In this document: positions 9,439 to 17,905 of the stretch, in pieces
How positions within the stretch are numbered: the first letter of the stretch is position 1
How the letters are laid out: each line of letters begins with the position of its first letter
Source: Bacillaceae bacterium OF18-1A
GTDB taxonomy: Bacteria > Bacillota > Bacilli > Bacillales > Bacillaceae_G
Reading direction: 5' to 3'
Assembly: GCA_027694045.1 (NCBI GenBank)
Contig: JAQEWB010000001.1
Coordinates: 372,001 to 436,000, forward strand
DNA: 64,000 nucleotides
Program-made: the position numbers and the translations under genes
The notes under the pieces: model-generated
What the model was told of the DNA's origin: nothing
Databases searched by the model: none
The model's input: the letters and a program-made list of their open reading frames with translations, nothing else

Positions 9439-9645
9439 ATGGGGATTTATATGACGGGTGGTTTACCCAACGCTACAATAAATATTGGTATAATAGGAAT
9501 GTTTCATGAATTTCCGTTTCTTTATGTAATTGGAGGTAAAGAGTTGCCTAATCGATTTGAAAATAAAGAGATAGATGAAGCTTTCGTAGTATCTTTGAAA
9601 TATATACAAAGATACTACGAAAGCATGCTAGGAGTGAGCGATTGA
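9439..9645 (+). CDS. small ORF of unknown function carrying a large hairpin
   Basis: A 68-codon frame (or 64 from the ATG at 9451) ends in TGA overlapping the TTG start of the next gene. The ribosome binding sites for both starts are poor, and an ATG just upstream (9425) is followed at once by a stop, so the 5' end may be damaged. The protein has a Gly-rich hydrophobic N-terminal half and a charged C-terminal half, with no known domain. A perfect 18-bp inverted repeat lies in its last third. It may be the remnant of a longer gene. Confidence 0.35.
   Translation: MGIYMTGGLPNATINIGIIGMFHEFPFLYVIGGKELPNRFENKEIDEAFVVSLKYIQRYYESMLGVSD
9580..9624. repeat. perfect 18-bp inverted repeat within a small ORF
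   Basis: Arms 9580-9597 and 9607-9624 are exactly complementary around a 9-base AT loop. No T-run follows, so a terminator is unlikely. It sits just before the ribosome binding site (9630-9637) of the next gene and could control its translation. Confidence 0.8.
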
Positions 9646-10013
9646 AAAGAAATTTAAAAACTTCAACAATCATCATCTTAATTTTAACAATTAGTATTTT
9701 GGAAATTGGAATCGCACTATATGATCGTTCTTTGTCATTACATACAATTTATTTTGCAGCGATCCTTATTTGTATTGTATTGCTTTTTGGCACACGTGTT
9801 TCCGAAGAGAAAGAAAATACATCGAAACAAGGAAGGAGAAAAACTGCTCTTATATTTTGGCCATCTATTTTATTGTCAATGGCTTGTTTTGCAGTTGTAA
9901 GTTACGTAAGAACAGGTTATGTCTCTATACCTGGGATAATTGGTTTTACATGCTTTATTACATACGGAGGATTTGTTTTTATAAGTATTTTAAAGCGAAG
10001 AAATAAAAATTAA
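9642..10013 (+). CDS. four-helix membrane protein of unknown function
   Basis: This 123-residue protein has four hydrophobic segments (about 7-28, 35-49, 65-84 and 92-115) and a basic loop between the second and third. The TTG start is behind AGGAGTGAG and overlaps the preceding stop, which points to coupled translation. No family was recognised. Its neighbours give no clue beyond being a run of small accessory genes. Confidence 0.6.
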   Translation: MKRNLKTSTIIILILTISILEIGIALYDRSLSLHTIYFAAILICIVLLFGTRVSEEKENTSKQGRRKTALIFWPSILLSMACFAVVSYVRTGYVSIPGIIGFTCFITYGGFVFISILKRRNKN

Positions 10014-10045
10014 ATGTAGCTTACTAAGCTGAAAGGATGGTATAG

Positions 10046-10462
10046 ATGAAACATATAGAGAGTGGTACTCGCAATGAAGGAGAATACATAAAAAATAAAG
10101 TCATTCAATATAACATGTCTATCTTAACAGAGGAAGTAAAACAACAGATGGAACAAGTAAGTTTTGTAGTGAAAGATGAAAAAGGAAAAATCTTTGGTGG
10201 CGTAACGGGTACGATGTATTTCTATCATCTTCATATCGATTTTTTATGGGTTGATGAATCTGTTCGTCATGATGGATACGGCAGTCAATTGCTGCATAAA
10301 ATCGAAGAACTTGCGAAGGAGAAAGGGTGTAGATTAATATTATTAGATTCATTTAGTTTCCAAGCACCAGAGTTTTATAAAAAGCACGGTTACCGAGAGT
10401 ATGGTGTTGTTGAAGATCACCCGAAAGGACATAGTCAGCACTTTTTCGAAAAGAGATTATAA
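10046..10462 (+). CDS. GNAT-family N-acetyltransferase
   Basis: This is a 138-residue single-domain GNAT. The acetyl-CoA loop is LWVDESVRHDGYGSQLLHKIE (split as LWVDESVRHDGYGSQ and LLHKIE, about 69-89), and the C-terminal FYKKHGYREYGV (about 111-122) is the usual end strand. It starts at ATG behind GAAAGGATGG. It is the first of two tandem GNATs in a string of same-strand small genes that is probably one operon. The substrate is unknown. Confidence 0.88.
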   Translation: MKHIESGTRNEGEYIKNKVIQYNMSILTEEVKQQMEQVSFVVKDEKGKIFGGVTGTMYFYHLHIDFLWVDESVRHDGYGSQLLHKIEELAKEKGCRLILLDSFSFQAPEFYKKHGYREYGVVEDHPKGHSQHFFEKRL

Positions 10463-10497
10463 TAATATTATGTAGACTAGATGACAGGAGTATTAAA

Positions 10498-10902
10498 ATG
10501 TACACTTATAAATTGCAACACGAACAACTGATCTGTCCAGAAAAAATAAAAACACTTTATGATTCTGTCGGTTGGTGGCCAGAAAGAAAAGAAATAGAGA
10601 TTGAAAAAATGTTAAAGAATAGTATAGCAATTGGAGTATGGAAAGAAAACGAATTAATTGGATTTGCTAGAGTCGTTTCTGATGGTATTTTTCGAGCATA
10701 CATAGAAGATGTTGTCGTACATGGTAGTGTAAGAAATAAAGGTATTGGAGAGAAGATGCTTACAATGTTACTCGAGGAAATATCTCATATTCATATTGTT
10801 AGTCTATTTTGCGGAGAGAAACTAATGCAGTTTTATGGTGAACAGCAATTTCAAGCGACGAAGCAAATTGTGATGCACCGTAATCAAATCGTGAAAGAAT
10901 AA
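10498..10902 (+). CDS. GNAT-family N-acetyltransferase
   Basis: This 134-residue GNAT resembles the YitH/aminoglycoside-like small acetyltransferases: WKENELIGFARVVSDG, then YIEDVVVHGSVRNKGIGEKM carrying the acetyl-CoA loop (about 75-94). The closing FCGEKLMQFYGEQQFQ segment is typical. A relative lies at 36.5 kb on the other strand, with the same VSDG/VGDG and IEDVVVH/IQDVVVH pattern. It starts at ATG behind GACAGGAG. Confidence 0.88.
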   Translation: MYTYKLQHEQLICPEKIKTLYDSVGWWPERKEIEIEKMLKNSIAIGVWKENELIGFARVVSDGIFRAYIEDVVVHGSVRNKGIGEKMLTMLLEEISHIHIVSLFCGEKLMQFYGEQQFQATKQIVMHRNQIVKE

Positions 10903-10917
10903 GAGGTGCCAATTAGA

Positions 10918-11271
10918 ATGAATGCAACAAGAGCATATTGTTTATCGAAAAGAAAAGCGACAGAAGATTCTCCAGATGGCTGGAGCGCAACGTGTATGAG
11001 GTTAAACAATAAAATATTTGCGATATTGAACCATGAAGAAGGTGAAAAAGCTGCGATTACATTAAAATGTGATCCAGAACTCGCATTAAGAATCAGAGAA
11101 GATTATCCTGAAACAATTATCCCAGGGTATCATATGAATAAAAAGCATTGGAGTACAGTGTACATACATAAGGAGGTAGGACAAGAACAAATTAATAAGA
11201 TGATAGATTGGTCGTATGATTTAGTACTGCGCTCATTTTCAAAGAAAAAGCAGCAAGAGTTATTGGATTGA
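10918..11271 (+). CDS. MmcQ/YjbR-family protein
   Basis: This 117-residue protein has the YjbR (DUF419) pattern: a conserved Lys/Glu-rich start, KIFAILNHEEG, LKCDPELALRIREDYP and PGYHMNKKHWSTV (about 79-91). The fold is a small DNA-binding-like domain of unproven role. ATG 10918 sits nine bases behind AAGAGGTG; the longer GTG frame begins inside that ribosome binding site. It starts 15 bases after the GNAT stop, so it is probably co-transcribed. Confidence 0.88.
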   Translation: MNATRAYCLSKRKATEDSPDGWSATCMRLNNKIFAILNHEEGEKAAITLKCDPELALRIREDYPETIIPGYHMNKKHWSTVYIHKEVGQEQINKMIDWSYDLVLRSFSKKKQQELLD

Positions 11272-11314
11272 ATATAAATTTACAGTTTTAAAAAATTTAT
11301 CAGGAGATTTTGAA

Positions 11315-11701
11315 ATGAATACGAAAAGAAATAGATTACGATATGCTATGTTTACTATCATTGTTATTATTTTAGGTCTTAGTTCAAGAAAGTTTGCTTT
11401 CGCGTTACCGGATTTATTAAATGATTACTTAGGTGATGCGTTATGGGCGTTAATGATTTTCATTGGATTTGGATTTTTGTTTCCTAAAATAGAAACGAAG
11501 AAGTTAGCTGTTATTAGTTTACTATTTTGCTACGGGATTGAAATGAGCCAATTGTACCATGCACCATGGATTGATAGTATTCGTGCAACGACTTTAGGTG
11601 GACTCGTTTTAGGTTATGGGTTTTTGTGGAGTGATTTAGTTGCTTATACGATTGGTGTGGGGATAGGAATACTTTTAGAACTTAAGTTAAGAAAGAAATA
11701 A
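11315..11701 (+). CDS. DUF2809 membrane protein
   Basis: Four hydrophobic segments span this 128-residue protein. LSSRKFAFALPDLLNDYLGD followed by ALWALMIFIGFGF, and later CYGIEMSQLYHAPWID, fit the DUF2809 family, whose function is unknown. It starts at ATG behind TCAGGAGAT and lies in the same run of plus-strand genes. Confidence 0.75.
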   Translation: MNTKRNRLRYAMFTIIVIILGLSSRKFAFALPDLLNDYLGDALWALMIFIGFGFLFPKIETKKLAVISLLFCYGIEMSQLYHAPWIDSIRATTLGGLVLGYGFLWSDLVAYTIGVGIGILLELKLRKK

Positions 11702-11726
11702 GAATTAAAAAAGGGGGTATTTGTAT

Positions 11727-12656
11727 ATGGAGAATGCATTGGAAATTGCAAAATTTTGGTTTCAAAATGAACAAGTGATAGCTACAGTCATTCAATCGAA
11801 AGTCACGAAGCTTACGTGTAATAATAAAGTGTATATATTAAAGGAAAAGGGATCGATAAAGCAGCTTCTAGTTGAAATAAACATATTGGAGCAAATGTAT
11901 GAAAAAGGAATTAAGGTACAAAGAGTAGTGAAAATGGAAAATGATGAAAAGTATGTTTTATATAAAGAGAAATATTATTGCTTATATGAGTATATTGCCG
12001 GAAGTGTTTTAGAAATAAAAGATACGAACAAGCTGACAGAGCTAGCCGGCGCAATTGGAGAAGAAATAGCTACTCTACATAAAGCACTAAATTCAATGGA
12101 TAATAGTAACGAGCTAATAAAAAGGGATTTGTATAAAGTGGTATACGGATGGGCTTTGCCAATTTTAGAAAAGAATGAGTATGTTCATCAGGCTGTAATT
12201 CAAAAAACAGATCAAATACATATAGCTTTCAAAGAAATGGTTCATTCACTACCAAAACAAATTATTCATCGTGATATGCACTTGTCGAATGTAATTTTTA
12301 AAGGGAATGAATTTCAAGGTTTTATAGATTTTGAGCTTTTAGAAAGCAATGTAAGAGTATTTGATTTATGCTATTGTTGTACGAGTATTTTAAGTGAGTT
12401 ATATAGTAATGAAACATTAAGAGAGAATTGGCTACATATCGTTATTAAGGTCTTTGAAGGATATTATAAGCAAAATAATTTAACGAGAGAAGAATTACAA
12501 TCTATTTGGTATGTTATGCTTTCGATTCAAGTTATCTTTATTACTTATTTTGTCCAGGTACCAGACTTATTAAAGCTAAATGAAGAGATGTTCTTTTGGA
12601 TTTATGCTAATAAGACAGATATTGAAGAATCTATAAAAAAGGCCATATTAATATGA
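11727..12656 (+). CDS. aminoglycoside-phosphotransferase-like kinase
   Basis: The protein kinase-like fold is shown by HRDMHLSN (about 181-188, the catalytic loop) and FIDFELLE (about 199-206, the Mg-binding aspartate). This places the 309-residue protein in the APH/choline kinase group. Relatives phosphorylate aminoglycosides, homoserine or small alcohols; resistance cannot be claimed. ATG 11727 is nine bases after AAGGGGG; an in-frame TTG six bases earlier is too close. The last four bases overlap the next start. Confidence 0.8.
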   Translation: MENALEIAKFWFQNEQVIATVIQSKVTKLTCNNKVYILKEKGSIKQLLVEINILEQMYEKGIKVQRVVKMENDEKYVLYKEKYYCLYEYIAGSVLEIKDTNKLTELAGAIGEEIATLHKALNSMDNSNELIKRDLYKVVYGWALPILEKNEYVHQAVIQKTDQIHIAFKEMVHSLPKQIIHRDMHLSNVIFKGNEFQGFIDFELLESNVRVFDLCYCCTSILSELYSNETLRENWLHIVIKVFEGYYKQNNLTREELQSIWYVMLSIQVIFITYFVQVPDLLKLNEEMFFWIYANKTDIEESIKKAILI

Positions 12657-13159
12657 AAAAAATAATATTAATCGGTTCTGGTGGTTCAGGGAAATCTACA
12701 TTAGCAAAACAATTAGGTAATAAATTACATATTAAGGTCCATCATCTGGATGCATTGTTTTGGAAAGCGAATTGGGAAGGTGTTCCGAGAAACGAACAAA
12801 TAATAGTTCAAAACAACTTAATTAAAGATGAGAAGTGGATTATTGATGGGAATTATGGCGGGACGATGGAGATAAGACTGAATGCAGCTGATACAATTAT
12901 ATTCCTCGATATTCATAGAACAATTTGTGTATATCGTGCTTTTAAAAGAATGATACAATATCGAAATAAAACAAGACCAGATATGGGTGCAGGATGTGAT
13001 GAAAGGTTTGATTTGCAATTTTTTAAATGGATATGGGAATACCCTAAGAAGAAAAGGTCTGCAATTTTAGAAAAACTAGAGGAATTAAATAAAGAGAAAA
13101 AAGTTATTATTTTAAAGTCTCCAAATGAAGTACAACAATTCTTAAAGGAAGTAAATTAA
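12653..13159 (+). CDS. P-loop kinase of the FlaR/topology-modulation type
   Basis: Walker A GSGGSGKST at 8-16, HLDALFWKANW at 31-41 and the IIDGNYGGTM segment (about 63-72) identify the adenylate-kinase-related family often annotated 'DNA topology modulation protein FlaR'. Its true substrate is probably a small molecule. The ATG overlaps the preceding stop (ATGA), so it is coupled to the APH-like kinase gene. Confidence 0.85.
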   Translation: MKKIILIGSGGSGKSTLAKQLGNKLHIKVHHLDALFWKANWEGVPRNEQIIVQNNLIKDEKWIIDGNYGGTMEIRLNAADTIIFLDIHRTICVYRAFKRMIQYRNKTRPDMGAGCDERFDLQFFKWIWEYPKKKRSAILEKLEELNKEKKVIILKSPNEVQQFLKEVN

Positions 13160-13371
13160 GCTATGTTCCATTTTGAAATGGGGGATAATATGGAATGAAA
13201 TGATTCGCTTGATTGATTCTTATATGGTAAAAATTCCGCTGGGAGAAGTTGTATGAAAAGATGATTGTATAAAAAAGAATGGGAAGTTCAAATTAAACTG
13301 ATACAAATAACAAAAGAGGGTATTTGTGCTCTTAACAATATAGAAATGATTTAACTTAAGGGGTGTTTGAA

Positions 13372-13776
13372 ATGGCTAGAGTATTATTCATTAACGCCGG
13401 GTAAGAAGGGCATATAAATCCAACAAAACTTCATTGTGGAAAATTACGTGCCACAAATCGAACTCTTAACATATACGAAATTATTTATTACACACGGCGG
13501 GATGAATAGCACACATGAAGCTCTCTATAATGGAGTTCCTCTCGTTGTAATTCCGCAAAGTGCAGATCAGCCAATAATTGCAAAGCAAGTGGAGAATCTA
13601 GGGGCAGGGGTACAGTTACAAATGAAAGGATTATCTGAGGAAGAACTACGTGAAAGTGTAGAGCTAGTGTTACATAATCCATCGTTTGAAAAATTTCAAC
13701 AAATACAAGTTTCATAAAAAAATTAAAGCGTCAATACAGTGAAGAATATGATAAGTTTTATGAGATCAATGAATAG
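13372..13776 (+). pseudogene. remnant of a macrolide-type (MGT/YjiC) glycosyltransferase
   Basis: A good start (ATG behind AAGGGGTG) encodes MARVLFINAG, then a TAA where the family has a serine, then EGHINPTK. The frame is lost and most of the roughly 400-residue enzyme is missing. From 13436 the acceptor/UDP-sugar end resumes: FITHGGMNSTHEALYNGVP and IPQSADQPIIA, the classic GT1 C-terminal signature. The frame stops at 13717, while another frame runs on to 13776. At least one nonsense change, one large deletion and frame shifts are present. The 210 bases before it hold only broken short frames. Confidence 0.85.
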
Positions 13777-13783
13777 AGTACAG

Positions 13784-13832
13784 AAGGGGCGTTATATGAA
13801 TCTACACTATGGATTCATATAATGCCCTTTTT
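13784..13832. terminator. terminator between pseudogene and GNAT gene
   Basis: A long stem (left arm from 13784, right arm ending about 13829) with a bulge and an 8-base loop is followed by TTTTT. It can also serve the minus-strand GNAT gene ending at 13834. Confidence 0.7.
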
Positions 13833-13833
13833 A

Positions 13834-14268
13834 CTATGCTAATACTTTTGTCATAAGAATATGAGGAATGCCATCTTCCATAAATATATTAGAAGAAGTT
13901 TGATAGCCTAATTTTTTATAAAATCCTTCCGCTTGTGTTTGTCCATGTAATTTCACTTTTGTTGCATCTTTGTTTCGAGCAATCTCTTCTAATCCTTGAA
14001 TAATTACTTTACCTAGTCCGTATTTACGATAGTCTTTTAAAATGCAAATGCGCTCTAATTTTCCTATGCCATCAACAAATCGTATACGTCCTGTACCTAC
14101 AGGACGTTCGTTATAATAAACTAAAATATGTTTGCACGACTCACCGATTGTATCAAATGTATCGAATTCATCTTCAAGAGGGACACCTTGTTCTTTTACA
14201 AATACTTCTTTTCGAATATGAAAGGCAATTTCTAAATCTGTAAGTTCTGTTATGAGTTTGGATTGCAA
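13834..14268 (-). CDS. GNAT acetyltransferase of the YjcF/ElaA type
   Basis: The 144-residue protein opens ELTDLEIAFHIRKEVFVKEQ and continues VPLEDEFDTFDT, the hallmark of the YjcF group, and has the acetyl-CoA loop RICILKDYRKYGLGKVII (about 93-110) and FYKKLGYQTSSN near the end. The acceptor is unknown. It stands alone on the minus strand. Confidence 0.88.
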   Translation of the reverse strand: MQSKLITELTDLEIAFHIRKEVFVKEQGVPLEDEFDTFDTIGESCKHILVYYNERPVGTGRIRFVDGIGKLERICILKDYRKYGLGKVIIQGLEEIARNKDATKVKLHGQTQAEGFYKKLGYQTSSNIFMEDGIPHILMTKVLA

Positions 14269-14335
14269 AATGTTCAGCCCTTTCTAATGTGAAATGAATG
14301 TGTTTTCATAGTATATCATATTGCAAAGTAATAAA

Positions 14336-14378
14336 GTGAAACTTTAATCAGTGAGGGCTTACTGCACGTTAATGCAGG
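14336..14378 (+). repeat. bcr1-type repeat, internally deleted (43 bp)
   Basis: It begins GTGAAACTTTAATCAGTG like the full-length copies and ends in a GCAGG before ATAAA, and is flanked by ATAAA on both sides (14331-14335 and 14379-14383). The interior is missing. It matches the ends of the copies at 20604 and 36350. Confidence 0.8.
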
Positions 14379-14386
14379 ATAAAAGA

Positions 14387-14413
14387 AAAAGCTGACATTA
14401 AAAGTCAGCTTTT
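14387..14413 (-). terminator. rho-independent terminator of rpiA
   Basis: Read on the minus strand, a 10-bp stem (AAAAGCTGAC with GTCAGCTTTT) with a 7-base loop is followed by a T-rich stretch. It overlaps the rpiA stop codon. Confidence 0.8.
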
Positions 14414-15074
14414 AAAATTCTTTAATGCCGTTTTCTGTTCCGATGATTACTTTACTCGCCATATTTATAAATAATCCTGTTTCAACTACACCTGTAATCA
14501 TTTTTAATTGTTCGTGTAATTGGGGAGGATTAGATATAGGCTTAGGGAATACGCAATCGATAATTATATTATTATTATCGGTTATAAATGTATCATTATT
14601 TTTTAAACGTAACATTGTTTGACACCCGAAAGCTTGGATTTTACTTTCAGTTTTCTTCCATGAAAAAGGTGTAACTTCAACAGGTAATGGGAAAGCACCT
14701 AAATGTGTTACAATTTTTGATTCATCAGCAATGATAATAAGTTTTTTAGAGGAGGAGGCAACAATTTTTTCGCGAAGTAATGCACCACCGCCACCTTTTA
14801 TTAATTGTAAGTTTGAATCTATTTCATCAGCTCCATCGATTGTAAGATCCAGAGTATGTATGTCATTTAATGAAATTAAAGGGATATTTAGTTGCTGTGC
14901 CAATAATTCAGTTTCTTTTGATGTTGGTACAGCTTGAATGGATAAACCTTCTTTTACACGCTTTCCTAATTTTTGTATCGTCCAATATGCGGTTGAACCT
15001 GTACCAAGCCCAATTTTCATTCCATCTTTTACAAAGTCGGCAGCGTATTCACCAGCGAGTTGTTTGAAGTTCAT
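14412..15074 (-). CDS. rpiA: ribose-5-phosphate isomerase A
   Basis: RpiA interconverts ribose 5-phosphate and ribulose 5-phosphate in the pentose phosphate pathway. The motifs GTGSTAY (24-30), DGADEID (80-86, catalytic Asp) and KGGGGALLREK (93-103, catalytic Glu and Lys) are all present. From ATG 15074 the protein has 220 residues, the usual length. The ribosome binding site (GGAG) lies within the end of the ferredoxin gene four bases upstream, so the two are co-translated; a longer frame into that gene is not used. Confidence 0.95.
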   Translation of the reverse strand: MNFKQLAGEYAADFVKDGMKIGLGTGSTAYWTIQKLGKRVKEGLSIQAVPTSKETELLAQQLNIPLISLNDIHTLDLTIDGADEIDSNLQLIKGGGGALLREKIVASSSKKLIIIADESKIVTHLGAFPLPVEVTPFSWKKTESKIQAFGCQTMLRLKNNDTFITDNNNIIIDCVFPKPISNPPQLHEQLKMITGVVETGLFINMASKVIIGTENGIKEF

Positions 15075-15078
15075 CACT

Positions 15079-15399
15079 TTACTCCGCCGGACGCGGTCCA
15101 GCATCAAGACCTGAATTTTCAACTGTAAGTACCGGACGAACTACTATATCCTTATGTACACGCATTTGACAAGATAATCGTAAATGATCTTCAATCCCTT
15201 TTTCTGTCATTGCATGTTTTTCATTCGCATTCGCTTCACAGAAGTCACCCGCTATAATTTCTACTCTACAAGTTGTGCAACGTGCTTTTCCGCCGCAACG
15301 ATGGAGTATGTTTACACCGTTGTCTTCAATTGCTAATACTAATTTTGTTCCTTCTTGTACATCAAAAGTTCCCGTACCTTCAATTGTTAATTTTGGCAA
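15079..15399 (-). CDS. [2Fe-2S] ferredoxin
   Basis: This 106-residue plant-type ferredoxin has cluster ligands Cys35, Cys41 and Cys44 (RCGGKARCTTC) and Cys77 (LSCQM). It carries electrons in the cytoplasm; the partner is unknown. The stop codon lies four bases before the rpiA start. It starts at ATG behind GAGGAGG. A 140-base region separates it from the divergent sigma factor gene. Confidence 0.92.
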   Translation of the reverse strand: MPKLTIEGTGTFDVQEGTKLVLAIEDNGVNILHRCGGKARCTTCRVEIIAGDFCEANANEKHAMTEKGIEDHLRLSCQMRVHKDIVVRPVLTVENSGLDAGPRPAE

Positions 15400-15542
15400 A
15401 TTTGTTCCTCCTCACGTAAAATGGTACATAACATATTTATGACCGCGAATTATTGAACATAAACATAATTTTTTTATATGCCCCGTAACTTTTTTATTTG
15501 TTGAATCGTTAATTAAGTAAGCGCTGAAAAGGAGTGGTTATT

Positions 15543-16229
15543 TTGTGCACAAAAGTTACTCATATTTTAAAGAATCATATCGATATGAATCATTCAAATA
15601 TAAATTTTTTAATTGAGCAATATGGAGAGTTAAAAAGGTACTGTACGTTTTTAACAAAAAACAGATGGGACGGCGAAGATCTGGCCCAAGATACTGTTTG
15701 TAAAGTTCTTCAAAAATATAGTAATAAAGAAATTTGTAGGACGCTTCTCTATAAAATAGCTAGAAATCGCTGGTTAGATCAAGTGAAGGTAAAATCAGTT
15801 CAAGAGAAAATGGAAGAGCAAAGTACATTTGTAGAACCACAAGAAAAAATTGCAGATTTACATGAAATGGTAGAGAAAATATTATCTTCATTAAATACAC
15901 AACAATCCGCAATTTTATTATTAAAAGATGTTTTTCAATATAGTATCGCTGATATTGCTAAAGTATGTTCTATATCAGAAGGAGCAGTGAAAGCTTCTTT
16001 ATTTCGAAGTAGAAATAGGCTAAAAACTGTAAGTGAAGAAGGGATTGAGATAGTCGAATTCACAGATGATATTGAAGTTGTAGTAACGTCTATTCGTGAG
16101 GAAAGGCCAGAATTGTTAACAAAACTTCTTCCGACAATAGACTTTACTAAGTTACCATCTACACAACCAGTCTTATTATTTAGTTCGAAAAAACCTTCTT
16201 CCTACAGTTGTATGCTTTGCGTGGCATAA
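15543..16229 (+). CDS. ECF-like sigma-70 family RNA polymerase sigma factor
   Basis: Region 2 is visible as NRWDGEDLAQDTVCKVLQKY and region 4 as IADIAKVCSISEGAVKASLF, so it should direct RNA polymerase to special promoters. Unusually, about 65 residues follow region 4 and end in CMLCVA, a CxxC-like tail. The TTG at 15543 is eight bases behind AAAAGGAG and is preferred to a GTG inside that site; an internal ATG at about residue 15 is another option. No anti-sigma gene is adjacent; clpP follows 21 bases downstream. Confidence 0.82.
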   Translation: MCTKVTHILKNHIDMNHSNINFLIEQYGELKRYCTFLTKNRWDGEDLAQDTVCKVLQKYSNKEICRTLLYKIARNRWLDQVKVKSVQEKMEEQSTFVEPQEKIADLHEMVEKILSSLNTQQSAILLLKDVFQYSIADIAKVCSISEGAVKASLFRSRNRLKTVSEEGIEIVEFTDDIEVVVTSIREERPELLTKLLPTIDFTKLPSTQPVLLFSSKKPSSYSCMLCVA

Positions 16230-16250
16230 CAATTATTGGAGGGATTTAAA

Positions 16251-16832
16251 ATGAATACAATTCCATATGTTGTAGAACAAACAAAATTAGGAGAGCGTTC
16301 CTATGATATATATTCACGGTTATTAAAAGACCGAATTATTATGATTGGTTCAGAAATTAACGATCAAGTAGCGAGTAGTATCGTGGCTCAATTATTATTT
16401 TTAGAAGCAGAAGATGCGGAGAAAGACATATATTTATATATCAATAGCCCAGGTGGTTCAACGACAGCAGGGTTTGCCATACTAGATACGATGAATCTTA
16501 TTAAACCAGATGTACAAACGCTTTGTATGGGGTTTGCAGCATCATTTGGTGCATTATTACTATTATCAGGCGCGAAAGGAAAACGGTTTGCGTTACCTAA
16601 TAGTGAAATTATGATACATCAGCCACTTGGTGGTGCAAAAGGGCAGGCAACGGAAATTGAAATAACTGCCAAAAGAATATTAAAGTTAAAGCATGATATT
16701 AATAAAATGATTGCAGAAAAAACAGGGCAATCACTTGAACGAGTAGCCCATGATACAGAAAGAGATTATTTTATGACCGCAGAAGAAGCAAAGGAATATG
16801 GGATTGTAGATGATGTTGTTGCGAAAAAATAA
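16251..16832 (+). CDS. clpP: ATP-dependent Clp protease proteolytic subunit (paralogue)
   Basis: The 193-residue serine peptidase has the triad Ser98 (GFAASFG), His123 (MIHQPLGG) and Asp172 (ERDYFM). It should form the 14-subunit chamber fed by ClpX or ClpC. Where the housekeeping enzyme reads GMAASMGAFLL, this one reads [11 protein letters not shown], so it is taken as the second ClpP of the B. cereus group. ATG 16251 is behind TTGGAGGGA. It is in an apparent operon with the sigma factor. Confidence 0.93.
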   Translation: MNTIPYVVEQTKLGERSYDIYSRLLKDRIIMIGSEINDQVASSIVAQLLFLEAEDAEKDIYLYINSPGGSTTAGFAILDTMNLIKPDVQTLCMGFAASFGALLLLSGAKGKRFALPNSEIMIHQPLGGAKGQATEIEITAKRILKLKHDINKMIAEKTGQSLERVAHDTERDYFMTAEEAKEYGIVDDVVAKK

Positions 16833-16836
16833 CATG

Positions 16837-16880
16837 AAGCAGGCTAGAGAGTAATGGATATTCTCTAGCCTGCTTTTTAA
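16837..16880. terminator. bidirectional terminator
   Basis: A perfect 14-bp stem (16837-16850 with 16862-16875) with an 11-base loop and a T-run separates the convergent clpP and binding-protein genes. Confidence 0.88.
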
Positions 16881-17734
16881 TCTTTTATCCATTCATCAAC
16901 TAACGTTTGGTTCTTTTTAATCCATTTTCGCGCCGCTTCTTCGGGATCTTTCGTTTTATTTAACTCGACCATTAATGTACCAAGCTGTTCATCGTTCATT
17001 TTCCATTTGTCAAAGTATTTCACGATATCCGGATGATCTTTTTCGAAACCTTTTCGAACAGAGTAATAAATGTCATCTTTTTCACCATATACTTTCTTAG
17101 GGTCTTTTAAATATTTTAAGTCAAATTCTGAAAAGCCCCAGTGTGGATTCCAAAGCGTAACAGCGATTGGTTTCTTTTTCGTATATGCTTTTTTCAGTTC
17201 GCTCATCATCGCAGCTTCTGAAGATTGGACAAGTTTTAGCTTAATATCATATTCCTTCATTGCTTTATTTGTTAAATTCATAAGACTGCTACCGGGTTCA
17301 ATTCCAACAATTTTATTATCCAGTTCATCCTTATGTGCATTTAAATCTTCAATACTGTTAATGTTTTTCACATAGGAAGGAACGACTAAACCGAGTCCAG
17401 TTCCTTCATACCATTTTGATTTTAAGACGATATCGTCTTTATAACGATTATTTAACGGCTTATCAGTAACAGGAAGCCATACTTCCAAGTTTGCATCAAC
17501 ATCACCACGAGCAACGCCAGTCCAAATTGCAGCTTTTTCTAAATACATGAGTTCAACTTTATATCCTTTTTGTTCTAATAAGACTTTCCACATATTTGCA
17601 GTTGCAATATTTTCTTTCCAACTTGTTACACCAAGTTTAATTTTTCCTTTCGAATTTGCATTTGTTGCATTACATGAAGTGAAAATCATAGTAATAAATA
17701 ATGCAAGGCATATAAACCATATTTTCTTTCGCAT
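16877..17734 (-). CDS. opuAC: glycine betaine/choline-type ABC transporter binding lipoprotein
   Basis: The signal peptide ends in FTSC with the lipid-bearing Cys at 21. The mature part (GKIKLGVTSWKENIATANMW, then YLEKAAIWTGVARGDVDANL and TLWNPHWGFSEFDLKYL) is the OpuAC-like betaine-binding fold with its tryptophan cage. It should capture glycine betaine outside the membrane and deliver it to the divergent OpuAA/OpuAB pair. In most opuA operons this gene is third on the same strand; here it points the other way. The exact substrate is inferred. Confidence 0.88.
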   Translation of the reverse strand: MRKKIWFICLALFITMIFTSCNATNANSKGKIKLGVTSWKENIATANMWKVLLEQKGYKVELMYLEKAAIWTGVARGDVDANLEVWLPVTDKPLNNRYKDDIVLKSKWYEGTGLGLVVPSYVKNINSIEDLNAHKDELDNKIVGIEPGSSLMNLTNKAMKEYDIKLKLVQSSEAAMMSELKKAYTKKKPIAVTLWNPHWGFSEFDLKYLKDPKKVYGEKDDIYYSVRKGFEKDHPDIVKYFDKWKMNDEQLGTLMVELNKTKDPEEAARKWIKKNQTLVDEWIKD

Positions 17735-17905
17735 TGAAAACCTCCTAAGAAACGTTTGCCTTTTTAAATAAATGTATAAGTAAGCATTCTTATTATGAAC
17801 GGAAACGAGAATTTTAAAGAAAACTTATGAATGTCATTTTTATGTAATATTTCTTTGTAAAATCGCAACACTATGTGAATAGATGGGTAGAAAAGGAGTA
17901 GTGAC

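Noticed and set aside
11727..12656. Aminoglycoside resistance gene
   Set aside because: Only the kinase fold is shown; no residues specific for aminoglycoside enzymes were identified.
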